Source of the DNA: Microbacterium halophytorum
GTDB lineage: Bacteria; Actinomycetota; Actinomycetes; Actinomycetales; Microbacteriaceae
Direction: 5' to 3'
NCBI RefSeq assembly: GCF_002970975.1
Contig: NZ_KZ672983.1
Location: 62,001 to 126,000, forward strand
DNA: 64,000 nt
The notes under the pieces were generated by a model that did not search any database, had not been told where the DNA came from, and saw only the letters and a program-made list of their open reading frames with translations. This document shows positions 54,467 through 63,687 of this stretch, piece by piece. Numbering within the stretch: the stretch's first letter is position 1; every line of letters starts with the position of its first letter. A program made the position numbers and the translations under genes.

Positions 54467-54539
54467 GCCGTGCACCGGGCGCGCACGCGGGCCGGGCGCC
54501 ACGTTCCGCCTCGGTCGACGCCGCGTTCGGCCCACACAC

Positions 54540-55529
54540 TCACGCCACCGGCGGCCGGCACCGCACCGCACCAACGTCCCCGCCGACCGTCAGCTCCCCC
54601 GCGGCGAACGGCACGACAACGGTCGACCCTCGCGCGACGTCGACGCCGCCGATGCTCCCGGCCCCGTCGAGCACGACCACCACGCTGAACCCGGCGTCGA
54701 GTACGTCGCCGCCGCGGACCCTCTCGGCGCGGTAGAACCGCTGCGCCTCGGCCGGCAGGAACGCACCGTCGGCGGCCCGGCCGTGCAGCTCGCGCAGCTG
54801 ACTCGGCGTCGTCCGCCCGGTCGACGCTGCGGCGAGCGCGGTCTCGACCGGCAGGCCGAGGAGCGCGGCTTCCCGGTCGAGGGCGGGGAACGGCGCGTAC
54901 TCGAGGATGACCGAGAGGTCGACCGGCTCCTGCAGCTCGACCATCGTGATGCCCTCGCCGATCGAGTGCGGGGTTCCCGCGGGCACGTGCACGTAGTCAC
55001 CCGCGCGCACCCGGATGTGGTTCAGCGCCTCGAGCATCTCGCCGGAGTCCTGCCGCTCGAACCAGGCCTCGAGCTCGGCGACCGTCACGTCACGCGCGAA
55101 GCCCAGCCAGACGTCGCCGGCGTCGCGCCCGCCCGTGTCGACGATCAGCCAGCTCTCCGTCTTGCCGTGGGGCGCGCCGAGGTGGCGCCGCGCGAAGTCC
55201 GCGCCGGGATGCACGTGGTTGAAGAGCCGCTCCCCTGTGTGCAGGATCTTTACGAGCAGCCCCGTGTCGGCGCCGAAGCGCGCCACGTGGTCCGCACCGA
55301 GCCAGGCGTCAGGGTCCGCCTCGATCGCGTCGCGGAGCAGCACGCCGTTCGGCAGGGTCGTCAGCCCGACGACGTCCGACCCGAAGGTGCACGTCGTCGA
55401 CGCGACGAAGTCCTCCGGCGCGAACGGGTCATCCGAGCCCCGACCGCGCAGGGCCCGGATGCCCGCGCCGCCTCGGTACGGGCGCGCCGGGGGCTGGTTC
55501 GGCCCCAGCACGATCGGCGTAGTCGTCAT
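54540..55529 (-). CDS. Class I mannose-6-phosphate isomerase-like cupin protein
   Basis: Predicted 329 aa from the ATG at 55529. Cupin metal motifs are FNHVHPG (about 100), GKTESWLIVD (Glu ligand) and VPAGTPHSIGEG, as in type I phosphomannose isomerases, with a second degenerate cupin at the C-terminus. At 329 aa it is shorter than ManA (about 390). It lies 41 bases after an ADP-dependent kinase gene and belongs to an operon with an aldolase and a sugar importer. I expect aldose-ketose isomerisation of the imported sugar or its phosphate. It need not act on mannose. Confidence 0.82.
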   Translation of the reverse strand: MTTTPIVLGPNQPPARPYRGGAGIRALRGRGSDDPFAPEDFVASTTCTFGSDVVGLTTLPNGVLLRDAIEADPDAWLGADHVARFGADTGLLVKILHTGERLFNHVHPGADFARRHLGAPHGKTESWLIVDTGGRDAGDVWLGFARDVTVAELEAWFERQDSGEMLEALNHIRVRAGDYVHVPAGTPHSIGEGITMVELQEPVDLSVILEYAPFPALDREAALLGLPVETALAAASTGRTTPSQLRELHGRAADGAFLPAEAQRFYRAERVRGGDVLDAGFSVVVVLDGAGSIGGVDVARGSTVVVPFAAGELTVGGDVGAVRCRPPVA

Positions 55530-55570
55530 CGTCTGCTCCTTCGGTTCCGGGGCGACCCCGCCTGTGCCCC

Positions 55571-56833
55571 TCAGCTCCGGATCGGCGACGGTGCGGTCGC
55601 GAGCGAACCGATCAGGCCCCCGATGAACGTATCGCCGAGCCCGATCGTCGTGGGCGCGGGCGAGTCGACGAGGAACCCGGCGTGGCAGCGGCACAGGTCG
55701 CCCAGCTCCGCCTCCAGCGCACGCGCGAACGGGAGGCTCCCCTCCTGCCGCGGCCCGCGGGCGATCGCGTCGATCCTCTCCGCCGTGATCCGGTCGCCGT
55801 GGGCGTACCGCCCCGCGGCGGTGGCGTTCCCGACGTCCGCGGCCCGCGCCACGCGCTCGAGCTCGCCGGCGTGCCTCGGCGTCGCCCACACGAGCGTCCA
55901 GTACCGGGTGTGCACGACGAGCGTCGGGTCGGGCACGAGCACCCGCAGTTCGCGCATCGCGCCCGCGACGTCCGCCGCGCTGCGCAGGTCGATGCGGCGC
56001 CCGAGCCGCGACTGCAGTTCGTCCTCGTTCAGGCTGAACACGTCGACGACGGGGCCGATCGCCGCGGCGACGGCCGGTTGGTGCTCCCTGTCGTGGAACC
56101 CGGCGTCTTCGTACACGACCATCCCGTCATCCGGAGCCCCTGCCGCGATCTCCCGCACCTCGTCGAGGCGGGCGCGCAGGATGCCCGGATCGGCGATCGT
56201 GTTGAACCCCGACACCAGGAACACGCGCGACCGGCGCACGCGGTCGGCGAGCTCGGCGCTCAGCACGAGGTTCTCCGCCGGCGGGTCGTCCGCGACGATC
56301 AGGCGGTTGGCTTCGCGCACGACGTACTCGCGGCCGCCGACGCGCGCCGCGTCGCCGGGCCGGAACTGGATGATCAGGTGCGGGTCGAGCGTGTCGTGCG
56401 TCGCGCTGGTGATGACCTCGCAGTCATCCGGGAGCAGCCTGCGCACATTCGCGTCGGTGCTCACGAGGTGCAGCAGCGACGGGATCCCGACCTCGCGCAG
56501 CGCGAGACCGGCACGGACGCAGGTGCCCCCGAGGGTGATCTCCTTCGGGAACCGCGCCGCGAAGGCCTCGACGATGTCCGACGACTCCGCGTGGCGCTCG
56601 CCGCCCTCCCCCGTTGCGAGAAAGGCGAGAACCGAGATCAGCAGCGTCCGCTCGTCGACGATCCGGATGTCCGGGTCGATCTCGTCGGCCGAGATCGCGT
56701 GCTCCTCGACGAGCGCGTCGACGACCGCCCCGTCCCACGCGATCTCGTAATCGACCGTCCCCTGCAGCCCGAGGACGATCTCCCCGGGGGCGACGGTGCG
56801 TGCGCCGCCCCCGAAGAGCTCGGACGGCGCCAT
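55571..56833 (-). CDS. ADP-dependent phosphofructokinase/glucokinase family kinase
   Basis: Predicted 420 aa; the ATG at 56833 shares one base with the aldolase stop (TGATG). Features of the ADP_PFK_GK family include GLQGTVDYEIAWD at the N-terminus, TLGGTCVRAGLAL, VFLVSGFNTIADPGILRARLDEV, VFSLNEDELQSRLG, and the catalytic GLGDTFIGG near residues 400-408. These ribokinase-fold enzymes use ADP as phosphate donor and were first described in archaea; bacterial copies are few. Here it sits between an aldolase and an isomerase, so phosphorylation of a ketose(-phosphate) at C1 or C6 is expected. ADP use is a family inference, not visible directly. Confidence 0.83.
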   Translation of the reverse strand: MAPSELFGGGARTVAPGEIVLGLQGTVDYEIAWDGAVVDALVEEHAISADEIDPDIRIVDERTLLISVLAFLATGEGGERHAESSDIVEAFAARFPKEITLGGTCVRAGLALREVGIPSLLHLVSTDANVRRLLPDDCEVITSATHDTLDPHLIIQFRPGDAARVGGREYVVREANRLIVADDPPAENLVLSAELADRVRRSRVFLVSGFNTIADPGILRARLDEVREIAAGAPDDGMVVYEDAGFHDREHQPAVAAAIGPVVDVFSLNEDELQSRLGRRIDLRSAADVAGAMRELRVLVPDPTLVVHTRYWTLVWATPRHAGELERVARAADVGNATAAGRYAHGDRITAERIDAIARGPRQEGSLPFARALEAELGDLCRCHAGFLVDSPAPTTIGLGDTFIGGLIGSLATAPSPIRS

Positions 56834-57738
56834 CAGTACGTTTCGCCCTGACCGGCGCCGAACAGGTCGACCTTGTACGCGGCGGGGCGCGTGTACAGCG
56901 ACGCCTTCCCCGTCGCGCCGAACAGGTCGATCTTCTGCGCCGCAACGGCCTGCATGGCCTCGACCGCCGGCGGCATGATCCCGTCGGGCTCGCGCGCGCT
57001 CTGGTCCTGCAGGACCTCGCGCATCTTCGTGAAGAACGCGACCTTCACGTCGCTCGAGATGTTGATCTTGTTGACGCCGCTGCGGGCGGCCTCGCCGATC
57101 TCGTCATCCGGGTTGTTCGAACCGCCGTGCAGCACGAGCGGGATGCCGACCGTCTCCTTGATCTCGCGGAGCAGGTCGAGCTTCAGCTCGGGCTTGATGT
57201 CGGCGGGGTAGATGCCGTGCCGCGTGCCGATCGCGACGGCCAACGAGTCGACGCCCGTGCGCTCGATGAACGTCTTGGCGTCGGCCGGGTCGGTGTAGAT
57301 GATGCCGCCGTCTGCGGTCTCCATCTTGCCGATCGTACCCAGCTCGCCCTCGACCGAGACGCCCACCGGGTGCGCGATGTCGACCGCCGCCTTCGTCTTC
57401 GCGATGTTCTCGTCGAACGGCTCGGCCGACGCGTCGAGCATCACCGAGGTGAACCCGCCCTGCACGGCCGCGATCATCTGCTCGCTCGTGGCGCCGTGGT
57501 CCCAGTGGATCGTGGCGGGCACGGGCGAGCGGTGCAGGCGCTCCCGGATGGCGCGCAGCACGTCGAACCCGAGCAGGTTCACCTCGTTGGGGTGGATCGC
57601 GATGATGACCGGCGAGTTCTTCTTCTCGCTGATCTCGATCAGTCCGTTGAACATGTGGTAGTCGGCGACGTTGAACGCCGGGATCGCGAAATCGTTCTTG
57701 TGGGCGACGTCGAGCAGGTCGTGTCCGGAAATGAGCAC
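56833..57738 (-). CDS. Class II ketose-bisphosphate aldolase (FbaA/GatY/KbaY family)
   Basis: Predicted 301 aa from a GTG at 57738 with AAGGAG about 9 bases upstream. Catalytic Asp80 and zinc ligands His81 (IHWDHGA), His174 (GTRHGIY) and His204 (LHGGSN) are all present; VSVEGELG and NKINISSD bind phosphate and potassium. The C-terminus has an internal near-repeat (KIDLFGATGKA and KVDLFGAGQGE). It should split a ketose 1-phosphate or 1,6-bisphosphate into dihydroxyacetone phosphate and an aldehyde. The epimer specificity (fructose, tagatose or other) cannot be told. It is the first catabolic gene after the importer genes. Confidence 0.9.
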   Translation of the reverse strand: MLISGHDLLDVAHKNDFAIPAFNVADYHMFNGLIEISEKKNSPVIIAIHPNEVNLLGFDVLRAIRERLHRSPVPATIHWDHGATSEQMIAAVQGGFTSVMLDASAEPFDENIAKTKAAVDIAHPVGVSVEGELGTIGKMETADGGIIYTDPADAKTFIERTGVDSLAVAIGTRHGIYPADIKPELKLDLLREIKETVGIPLVLHGGSNNPDDEIGEAARSGVNKINISSDVKVAFFTKMREVLQDQSAREPDGIMPPAVEAMQAVAAQKIDLFGATGKASLYTRPAAYKVDLFGAGQGETY

Positions 57739-57766
57739 TTGATTTTCTCCTTTGAAGGGTGGCTGG

Positions 57767-58675
57767 TCAGCTCTTCACGGAACCGGCGGTGAGGCCGCCG
57801 ATGAAGTAGCGCTGGAAGAAGAGGAACAGCACGAGGACGGGGATCGAACCGACGATGCTCATCGCCATCATTTCGTTCCACTCGTACGAGTGCTGCCCCA
57901 TGAGCAGCTGGATGCCGATCGGGACAGTGCGCATGTCGATCGTGCGGGTCAGCGTCAGGGCGAAGAGGTACTCGTTCCACGCGAGCACGAAGGTGTACAT
58001 GCCGGCGGAGACGATGCCCGGGGTCGCGACGGGGACGAGGATGCGCCAGAGCGCCGTCCAGGTTCCGCCGCCGTCGACGCGCACGGCCTCGTCGAGCTCC
58101 TTCGGGATCGAGTTGAAGTACCCGGTCAGCATGATCACGGCGTACGGGAGCGTGAACACCATGTAGGTGAGCACGAGCCCCGCGTACGTGTTGTACAGGC
58201 CGAGCACCACGATCAGCCCGAAGTACGGGATCAGCAGCGTGATCGGCGGCACCGCCTGCACGCTGATGATGACGACGTTCAGGATGTGCTTGCCGGGGAA
58301 GTCGAACCGGCTGAACGCGTACGCCGCGAGCAGCGCGACGAAGAGCGTGCAGACCACGACCAGGATGGCGACGACGTAGCTGTTGAAGAAGAACCGCATC
58401 TTCACCGGGTCGGTGAAGATCGACACGTACGCGTCGAGGCTGAACGTCTCGGTGATCAGCCGCGGCGGGTTCTCGAAGATCTGCGAGTTCGACTTGAACG
58501 AGCTCGACAGCATCCAGAGCACGGGCAGGCCGGCGAACAGCGCGCCGAGGAACAGGCCGATCCCCGTGAGGATCTTCGCGGTGCGGCGCCGGGCCTTCTG
58601 CGTGACGGGGCGGCGGGCGACGGGCTTCTTCGTGACGAGCGTCTGCGTCGCGAGCGGAGCATCGGTGAAAGTCAT
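57767..58675 (-). CDS. Sugar ABC transporter permease (MalG-type)
   Basis: Predicted 302 aa. After a basic N-terminus (KKPVARRPVTQKARRR) come about six spans, beginning with ILTGIGLFLGALFAGLPVLWMLSSSFK. The EAA loop is ELDEAVRVDGGGTWTALWRILVPVATP, and the C-terminus FLFFQRYFIGGLTAGSVKS is typical for MalG/UgpE. It lies 3 bases after the MalF-type gene and 28 bases before the aldolase start. No ATPase gene is present in the locus. Confidence 0.94.
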   Translation of the reverse strand: MTFTDAPLATQTLVTKKPVARRPVTQKARRRTAKILTGIGLFLGALFAGLPVLWMLSSSFKSNSQIFENPPRLITETFSLDAYVSIFTDPVKMRFFFNSYVVAILVVVCTLFVALLAAYAFSRFDFPGKHILNVVIISVQAVPPITLLIPYFGLIVVLGLYNTYAGLVLTYMVFTLPYAVIMLTGYFNSIPKELDEAVRVDGGGTWTALWRILVPVATPGIVSAGMYTFVLAWNEYLFALTLTRTIDMRTVPIGIQLLMGQHSYEWNEMMAMSIVGSIPVLVLFLFFQRYFIGGLTAGSVKS

Positions 58676-58678
58676 GCG

Positions 58679-59629
58679 TTACTCCTTCGACCGCTGGTGC
58701 CGCACGTAGAACACGGCGAGGATCATCGACAGCACGAGCACGATCACGGCGGCCGCGGATGCGGCGCCGAACTCGTAGTTCGTGAAGGCGAGCTTGTAGG
58801 TGAACGTGCTCACGAGCTCGGTCGCGTCGATCGGCCCGCCGCCCGTGGTCATCCAGATGAGGGCGAACTGCTGCGAGGTCCAGATCAGGTCGAGCAGCGC
58901 CATGCTGACGATCACGGGCCGCAGGCTCGGCAGGGTGACGGCCGTGAAACGCTGCCACGTGTTCGCGCCGTCGACGCGCGCGGCCTCGTAGAGGTCGGCC
59001 GAGATGCCCTGCAGGCCGGCGAGCAGGCTCACCATGAAGAACGGGTAGCCGGCCCAGATGTTGATGAACGTCACGGTGCCGAGCGCGAGCGCCGGGTCGC
59101 TGAGCCATTCGGTCGCGCCTCCCCCGACGAAGCCGAGCAGATAGTTCACGACGCCGTTCGGGTTCAGCAGCAGCCGCCACAGCACCGCGACGATCGCGAC
59201 GGTGAACAGCCACGGCAGCACGTAGATGCTGCGGTAGATCGCCGTCGTCGTGCGGCCCATGAGCGGGGAGTTCAGCAGCAGCGCGAACGCGAGCCCGATC
59301 ACGAAGTGCGCCGCGACGCTCACGACGGTGAAGACGAGCGTGTTCCCGATCGCCTTGTAGAAGCCCGTGTCGGTCAGCAGCTCCTGGTAGTGGTCGAAGC
59401 CGACGAACTGGGGGGTCGGGTTGGTGATGACGTTGTTGAAGAGCGAGTACCCGATCACGGTGACGACCGGAACGACCAGGAGCACACCGATCAGGATGAC
59501 GGTGGGGCCGACGTAGAGGAACGGTGCGGTGCGGGGCACGCCCGGCGCTCCGCTCCCCTTGCGTCGGGGCGGGGTGGCGCCGGGGGCGGGCGAGCCTGCT
59601 CGCCCCCGGCGCTCTGTGACCAGCGACAT
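58679..59629 (-). CDS. Sugar ABC transporter permease (MalF-type)
   Basis: Predicted 316 aa. A Pro/Gly/Arg-rich N-terminal tail precedes PFLYVGPTVILIGVLLVVPVVTVIGYSLF. The EAA loop is LYEAARVDGANTWQRFTAVTLPSLRP (MalF/UgpA pattern). About six membrane spans are visible. It starts 3 bases after the binding-protein stop and is followed by the MalG-type gene, with which it forms the channel. Confidence 0.94.
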   Translation of the reverse strand: MSLVTERRGRAGSPAPGATPPRRKGSGAPGVPRTAPFLYVGPTVILIGVLLVVPVVTVIGYSLFNNVITNPTPQFVGFDHYQELLTDTGFYKAIGNTLVFTVVSVAAHFVIGLAFALLLNSPLMGRTTTAIYRSIYVLPWLFTVAIVAVLWRLLLNPNGVVNYLLGFVGGGATEWLSDPALALGTVTFINIWAGYPFFMVSLLAGLQGISADLYEAARVDGANTWQRFTAVTLPSLRPVIVSMALLDLIWTSQQFALIWMTTGGGPIDATELVSTFTYKLAFTNYEFGAASAAAVIVLVLSMILAVFYVRHQRSKE

Positions 59630-59632
59630 CGT

Positions 59633-60907
59633 CTAGAACTCCGCCGACCAGGATTCCTGCGTGTTCTCGAGCATCTCGTCGACCGTGATGTCGCCCTGCA
59701 GCATCGACTGGAACTGCTCGTCCATCTGGCGCATCAGCTCCTCCGCGACGGGGAGGCCCGTGAACTCGTTCGCCGGGTAGCCCGCCTGATAGATCTCGAA
59801 CGCCTGGGCCATCAGCTCGTCGTCTTCGAGGAAGTCGGGCACCGACTCGGTGTTGCCGGGGAACGCCTTCGCCATCGACGACAACTGTGCGTTCGCGTCC
59901 TGGCTCATCAGGAACTCGAACAGCTTCCACGCCTCTTCCGGGTTCTCGGTGCTCGACGAGACGCCGAGGCCCCACGACGCATACGGGATGCCCCGCTCAC
60001 CCTCGTAGCCGTCCTCCGCGGGCAGCGCGCTGATGCTGAAGTTCAGGTCGGGGTTCGCCTCCCGGATGGTCGTGAGGTGCGCGAGCGAGTCGATCATCAT
60101 GCCGACGCGGCCGTTGCTGAACTCCTCGACCATGTCCTGCTCCTTCATCGTGAAGGCGCCGGGCGAGAAGACCTCGTCCTGGTACAGGTCGTCCAGATAC
60201 GTGATCGTGTCCTTCACGCCCTGGTTCAGCAGGTCCGGCTTGCCGTCCTTCAGCATCGAGCCGCCGGATGCCCAGAGCCACGACATCACCTGGTTCTGCA
60301 TGCCGCTCGGCGTCTCGAGCGAGAGCGGCATCGCGGTTCCGGCCGCGTCGCCCTGCTCGGTGATGGCGCGGGCGGCGTCGGCGAACTCGGTGCGGGTCGA
60401 CGGCGGCGCGTCGACGCCGGCATCGGCGAGCAGGTCGTCGTTGGTGTAGAGCGGGTAGACGAAGTTGACGGCCGGCACCATGTAGGTGGCCCCGTCGACC
60501 GCGACCTGCGACGCGAGCTGGCTGTCGTCGTAGTCGTGCTCCGACATCAGGTCGCTCAGGTTCGCGATGCTCCCCTGCTTCGCGAAGTCGTTCACCCACG
60601 CGCCGTCGAGCCCGAGGACATCCGGCATCGTGCCCGAGGCCGAGCCGGCCACGAGCTGCTCGCGCGTGGATGCGTACGGGCCGCTGAGCAGTTCCACCTT
60701 GATGCCGGGGTTCTCGGCCTCGAACTCGTCCATCAGGCCCCGGAGGGCGCCATCCGGCAGTTCGGGCTCCCACCACTGGGCGAACTCGATGACGACGTTG
60801 CCGTCGGCGTCGACCTCGCCCCCACCGCCGCCCCCACAACCGGTGAGCGCCAGGGAAGCCGCCGCAACTGCCGACGCCCCGAGAAGGATCCTTCGCTTGT
60901 GTGACAT
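59633..60907 (-). CDS. Sugar ABC transporter substrate-binding lipoprotein
   Basis: Predicted 424 aa from the ATG at 60907 with AAGGGAG upstream. The lipobox is LTGC followed by poly-Gly. The mature protein is a family 1 solute-binding protein: VIEFAQWWEPELPDGALRGLMDEFEAENPGIKVELLSG, YPLYTNDDLLADAGVDAPPSTRTEFADAARAI, and AWKLFEFLMSQDANAQLSSM. It heads the operon importer-aldolase-kinase-isomerase and is divergent from the DeoR regulator. Ligand unknown. Confidence 0.93.
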   Translation of the reverse strand: MSHKRRILLGASAVAAASLALTGCGGGGGGEVDADGNVVIEFAQWWEPELPDGALRGLMDEFEAENPGIKVELLSGPYASTREQLVAGSASGTMPDVLGLDGAWVNDFAKQGSIANLSDLMSEHDYDDSQLASQVAVDGATYMVPAVNFVYPLYTNDDLLADAGVDAPPSTRTEFADAARAITEQGDAAGTAMPLSLETPSGMQNQVMSWLWASGGSMLKDGKPDLLNQGVKDTITYLDDLYQDEVFSPGAFTMKEQDMVEEFSNGRVGMMIDSLAHLTTIREANPDLNFSISALPAEDGYEGERGIPYASWGLGVSSSTENPEEAWKLFEFLMSQDANAQLSSMAKAFPGNTESVPDFLEDDELMAQAFEIYQAGYPANEFTGLPVAEELMRQMDEQFQSMLQGDITVDEMLENTQESWSAEF

Positions 60908-60946
60908 GTGAGCTCCCTTGCCCAAGTGATGCTGCGGCAGTTTGCT

Positions 60947-61039
60947 GGTTCCTGCTGTTTTTCGCCGCTACATGCATGAAACCGTGCGGCGAGCCGGATG
61001 TCAAGTAGGCTGGCAACCGCGAGTTGTCCGGGTTCCTGC
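60947..61039. promoter_or_regulatory. Divergent promoter region with direct repeats
   Basis: For the binding-protein gene, TTGACA (60999-61004) and TTTCAT (60976-60981) on the minus strand are 17 bases apart. Direct repeats GGTTCCTGC at 60947-60955 and 61031-61039 flank this promoter 84 bases apart, and CATGCATG (60971-60978) overlaps the -10. These are candidate DeoR operators that could form a loop. Confidence 0.5.
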
Positions 61040-61076
61040 GGGATTCGGCAGCGAATCTCAGAGGGGAGCACGCAGG

Positions 61077-61901
61077 ATGGCAAGCGCAGGGCCGCAAGAA
61101 AAACGCAAAGATCGGCAACTTCCCGCCGGGCGGAAGGCCGACCTGGCCGCATACGTCGCCACGCACGGCCAAGTGACGGTCGCAGGCCTGGCCGAGGAGT
61201 TCGGCGTATCGATCGACACCGTCAGGCGCGACCTCGACCAGTTGAGCACCGAGGGGAAGCTGATCCGCACGCACGGCGGCGCGGTGAGCAACGACCTCGG
61301 GGCGCCGCCCGACCAGGGCCTCGGCGTGCGCCTGCGTATCCGGGTCACCGAGAAGGATGCGATCGGCGCCGCTGCGGCGGGTCTCGTCTCCGACGGCTCC
61401 GTCATCTTCGTGAACGCCGGCACGACGACGATGGCCTTCGGCCGCCACCTGCGCGACCACCGAGACCTCACCATCGCCACGAACAGCCTCGTGTTTCCCG
61501 CCGAGGTGCCGGCCACGGCGCTCCGCGAGCTCTTCCTCTTCGGCGGCTCGGTCCGCACCGTGACGCAGGCGACGACGGGCCCGGTGAGCTTCCGCCCCAC
61601 GCACGGCGGCCCCGCGATGGACGTGCAGGCCGACATCGCGATCATCGCCGTCGGCGCCGTCTCAGCCGACGGCTACAGCACGAGCAACCTCGGCGACTCA
61701 GCCATGATGGCCGAGATGATGAGCCACGCGAACAAGGTCGCCGTGCTCGCCGACAGCTCGAAGTTCGACCACCGCCTGTTCGCCCGCATCGGCGGGCTCG
61801 AGCACGCGGACTACTTCGTGACCGACCGCGAACCGGATGGGCGGCTGTGGGAGGCGCTGGAGGGCGCCGGGGTCGAGGTGGTCGTCGCCGGGGCCGAGTA
61901 G
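61077..61901 (+). CDS. DeoR-family transcriptional regulator
   Basis: Predicted 274 aa; GAGGGGAG lies upstream of the ATG at 61077. The winged helix at about residues 22-75 has the DeoR signature (TVAGLAEEFGVSIDTVRRDLDQLSTEGKLIRTHGGAV). The DeoRC sensor shows VIFVNAGTTTMAFGRHL, LTIATNSL, LFLFGGSVR and KVAVLADSSKF. DeoR proteins respond to sugar phosphates, which fits a locus whose pathway passes through phosphorylated ketoses. It is divergent from the importer operon and is likely its repressor. Confidence 0.92.
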   Translation: MASAGPQEKRKDRQLPAGRKADLAAYVATHGQVTVAGLAEEFGVSIDTVRRDLDQLSTEGKLIRTHGGAVSNDLGAPPDQGLGVRLRIRVTEKDAIGAAAAGLVSDGSVIFVNAGTTTMAFGRHLRDHRDLTIATNSLVFPAEVPATALRELFLFGGSVRTVTQATTGPVSFRPTHGGPAMDVQADIAIIAVGAVSADGYSTSNLGDSAMMAEMMSHANKVAVLADSSKFDHRLFARIGGLEHADYFVTDREPDGRLWEALEGAGVEVVVAGAE

Positions 61902-62469
61902 CCAGCGCTGCGCACGTTCGTCTTGCGCGAGCGAGCGCGACAGCACTCTACTGGCGCGGCGACGGGCAGCAGCGCCTGCGGCAACGGGCATGGTAGACGA
62001 AAGCCGCTCGAGGGTAGAACTGTTGTATGAGCCTCAACATCAAGAACGAGGCGACCCACGACCTCGTCCGCCGCAACCACGCGTCACGCACATTTATGCC
62101 GCGCATCGGTATCGCATTGACGATCGAAATTGATCAGCTGGAGTTCACGCTCGCCGGCGCCCGTCACCGCAAGATCCCCGGATGGAGCGACGATGCGCGT
62201 CACGGCGTGATGTTCGATCACGCCCCGGTGTGTGTGCTGTCATTGACGCGCATCCGGTGGTGCACCAACATGACTGCATCCCGGCGCGCGCTCGACCTCG
62301 TTCCCGAAGGCGGGCCGGCGTCCCCAGTTTCGAGAGATCGACGGGTTCGCGATCGCTCACGCGGATGACTCACAGGCCGTCCTTCAGCGCCCGGTCGCCG
62401 GACAGCACGCAACCCCGTTCCGCATGTGCAGATTGGCGTCAGCGTGCGCGTTCTTGGCACGCTGACGCG
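61902..62469. other. About 570 bases without an intact gene
   Basis: This gap between the DeoR gene and the membrane-protein gene holds only the VapB-like start at 62027 and no complete reading frame I can support. Base composition is less extreme than in the flanks. It looks like an eroded toxin-antitoxin site. Confidence 0.5.
62027..62075 (+). pseudogene. VapB-type antitoxin start, truncated
   Basis: The ATG at 62027 opens MSLNIKNEATHDLVRR, which is almost exactly the beginning of PSK/VapB-type antitoxins (MSLNIKNE...LVRELA). After residue 16 the frame continues with unrelated sequence (NHASRTFMPRIG) and the helical middle of the antitoxin is missing. No VapC toxin is seen downstream. I interpret it as a remnant left by a deletion. 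Confidence 0.5.
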
Positions 62470-63687
62470 CTAGTTCCGCCCGTCGACCTCGTTGTCACGT
62501 CGACGGTCACTCCGTCCCTGCTTCTCAAGCTCATCCTTGCGCTGACGAACACTGATGATCTGCTTCTCGAGCACTTTGCGCGCCGACCACTCTGCCACGG
62601 TTCCCCAGGATCCCCTGCCCGCGCGAAACACACACGGGATCGCCGCGACGAGGACCATCAGCGCTGTTGCGGCCGAAAGACCGGGAGGCTCGAACAAACC
62701 TGCTGTTTGCGTGGATACCAGAATCGGCATCAACAGCGACGCCAACGCTCCCGTCACGACCATGCCGACGCGCGTGCCATTGCGAGCCCACTTGGACGTG
62801 CTCGTGAGCGTGGTGCTTTTCGTCGATAGGAGTAGGCACACCATCAGCAAGACCTGGAGAAGCAGAAGCCCGAGGAACACCAGGGTGTACACGAGCAGGT
62901 GTAGCCCTCGGACGTCGAATGCGAGCCATCCGACCATGGCGGCGATCACGGACGCGTAGGCGGCAAAGCCGAAGGTGCTCGCCGTCGCGAAAGCCACGGT
63001 CCGCACCTGCCCCGGGGCGCGGCCGCCATCCGTCGCCGCGTGGAGCGCCGCGTCCCGCTGTGCGATCAGCTCGAGCATCGCCGTCTCCTCGTCGTTCAGG
63101 CCCTCCCGCGCTGAAGCAAGTGCGTCCGCTTCCGATTGTGAGAAGAGCAGGAATCGCTTCCGAGCGGCAAGAACCAGTGCCCCGATCAGCACTGCCGCCG
63201 CGAACATCGTCAAGTCGGCGAACGGCACGCCCGACCGGGCCGCGGGCATCGTCACAAGCATCTCTACAAGCGTGGCGAGCGCCGCAGCAACGGCGATTGC
63301 TCCCACCAGCGCGAGCGCCACCTGCACAGCATGGTCTGCGACATCGATAATCGCGGTGCGCCGAACCTTGGCATCCTCGTCGGGATCCCGCAGCCCGAGG
63401 ATCGCAACGACGGTGACGGCGATCCCCAACAACGCAACGCTGATACCGAGGATCGCCCATCCGTTTTTCGTCGCCAGCTCGCCTACGGCAACCAGTACCG
63501 CGGGCAGCGATCCGCCAATATCCGCGCGTGACGTGCTCCCCGCCGAAATTATGGTGGCCATCGCGACGAGAACGATCACGACGCCGCCTCCGAGGATCAA
63601 CGCGAGTCGAGCGGTTGCCTCATCAAATGGCCCTGGGCGCTTCGACTTTTCCTCTGCCTCGCCCTGCAAATCGCTTTCAGTGCGCAT
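62470..63687 (-). CDS. Multi-pass membrane protein of unknown function
   Basis: Predicted 405 aa. The ATG at 63687 (MRTESDLQGEAEEKSKRPG) has AAGGAG at ideal spacing; an in-frame ATG at 63699 lacks one. About eight membrane segments are visible (LALILGGGVVIVLVAMATII, GWAILGISVALLGIAVTVVAIL, LLVYTLVFLGLLLLQVLLMVCLLL and others). A cytoplasmic helical loop sits around residues 190-225 (FLLFSQSEADALASAREGLNDEETAMLELIAQ), and a charged C-terminal coil (VLEKQIISVRQRKDELEKQG) follows. I do not recognise the family. Its 5' end overlaps the DUF2075 gene by 11 bases, suggesting co-translation. Confidence 0.75.
   Translation of the reverse strand: MRTESDLQGEAEEKSKRPGPFDEATARLALILGGGVVIVLVAMATIISAGSTSRADIGGSLPAVLVAVGELATKNGWAILGISVALLGIAVTVVAILGLRDPDEDAKVRRTAIIDVADHAVQVALALVGAIAVAAALATLVEMLVTMPAARSGVPFADLTMFAAAVLIGALVLAARKRFLLFSQSEADALASAREGLNDEETAMLELIAQRDAALHAATDGGRAPGQVRTVAFATASTFGFAAYASVIAAMVGWLAFDVRGLHLLVYTLVFLGLLLLQVLLMVCLLLSTKSTTLTSTSKWARNGTRVGMVVTGALASLLMPILVSTQTAGLFEPPGLSAATALMVLVAAIPCVFRAGRGSWGTVAEWSARKVLEKQIISVRQRKDELEKQGRSDRRRDNEVDGRN

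Noticed and set aside
54540..60907. Sulfoquinovose (sulfo-EMP) pathway
   Set aside because: Isomerase, kinase and aldolase order would fit, but there is no sulfoquinovosidase, no sulfolactaldehyde reductase or dehydrogenase, and no sulfonate exporter in the locus.
62076..62469. VapC toxin partner of the VapB-like start
   Set aside because: No frame shows the PIN acidic motifs or a plausible start; remaining open frames are Arg-rich and unlike any protein I recognise.
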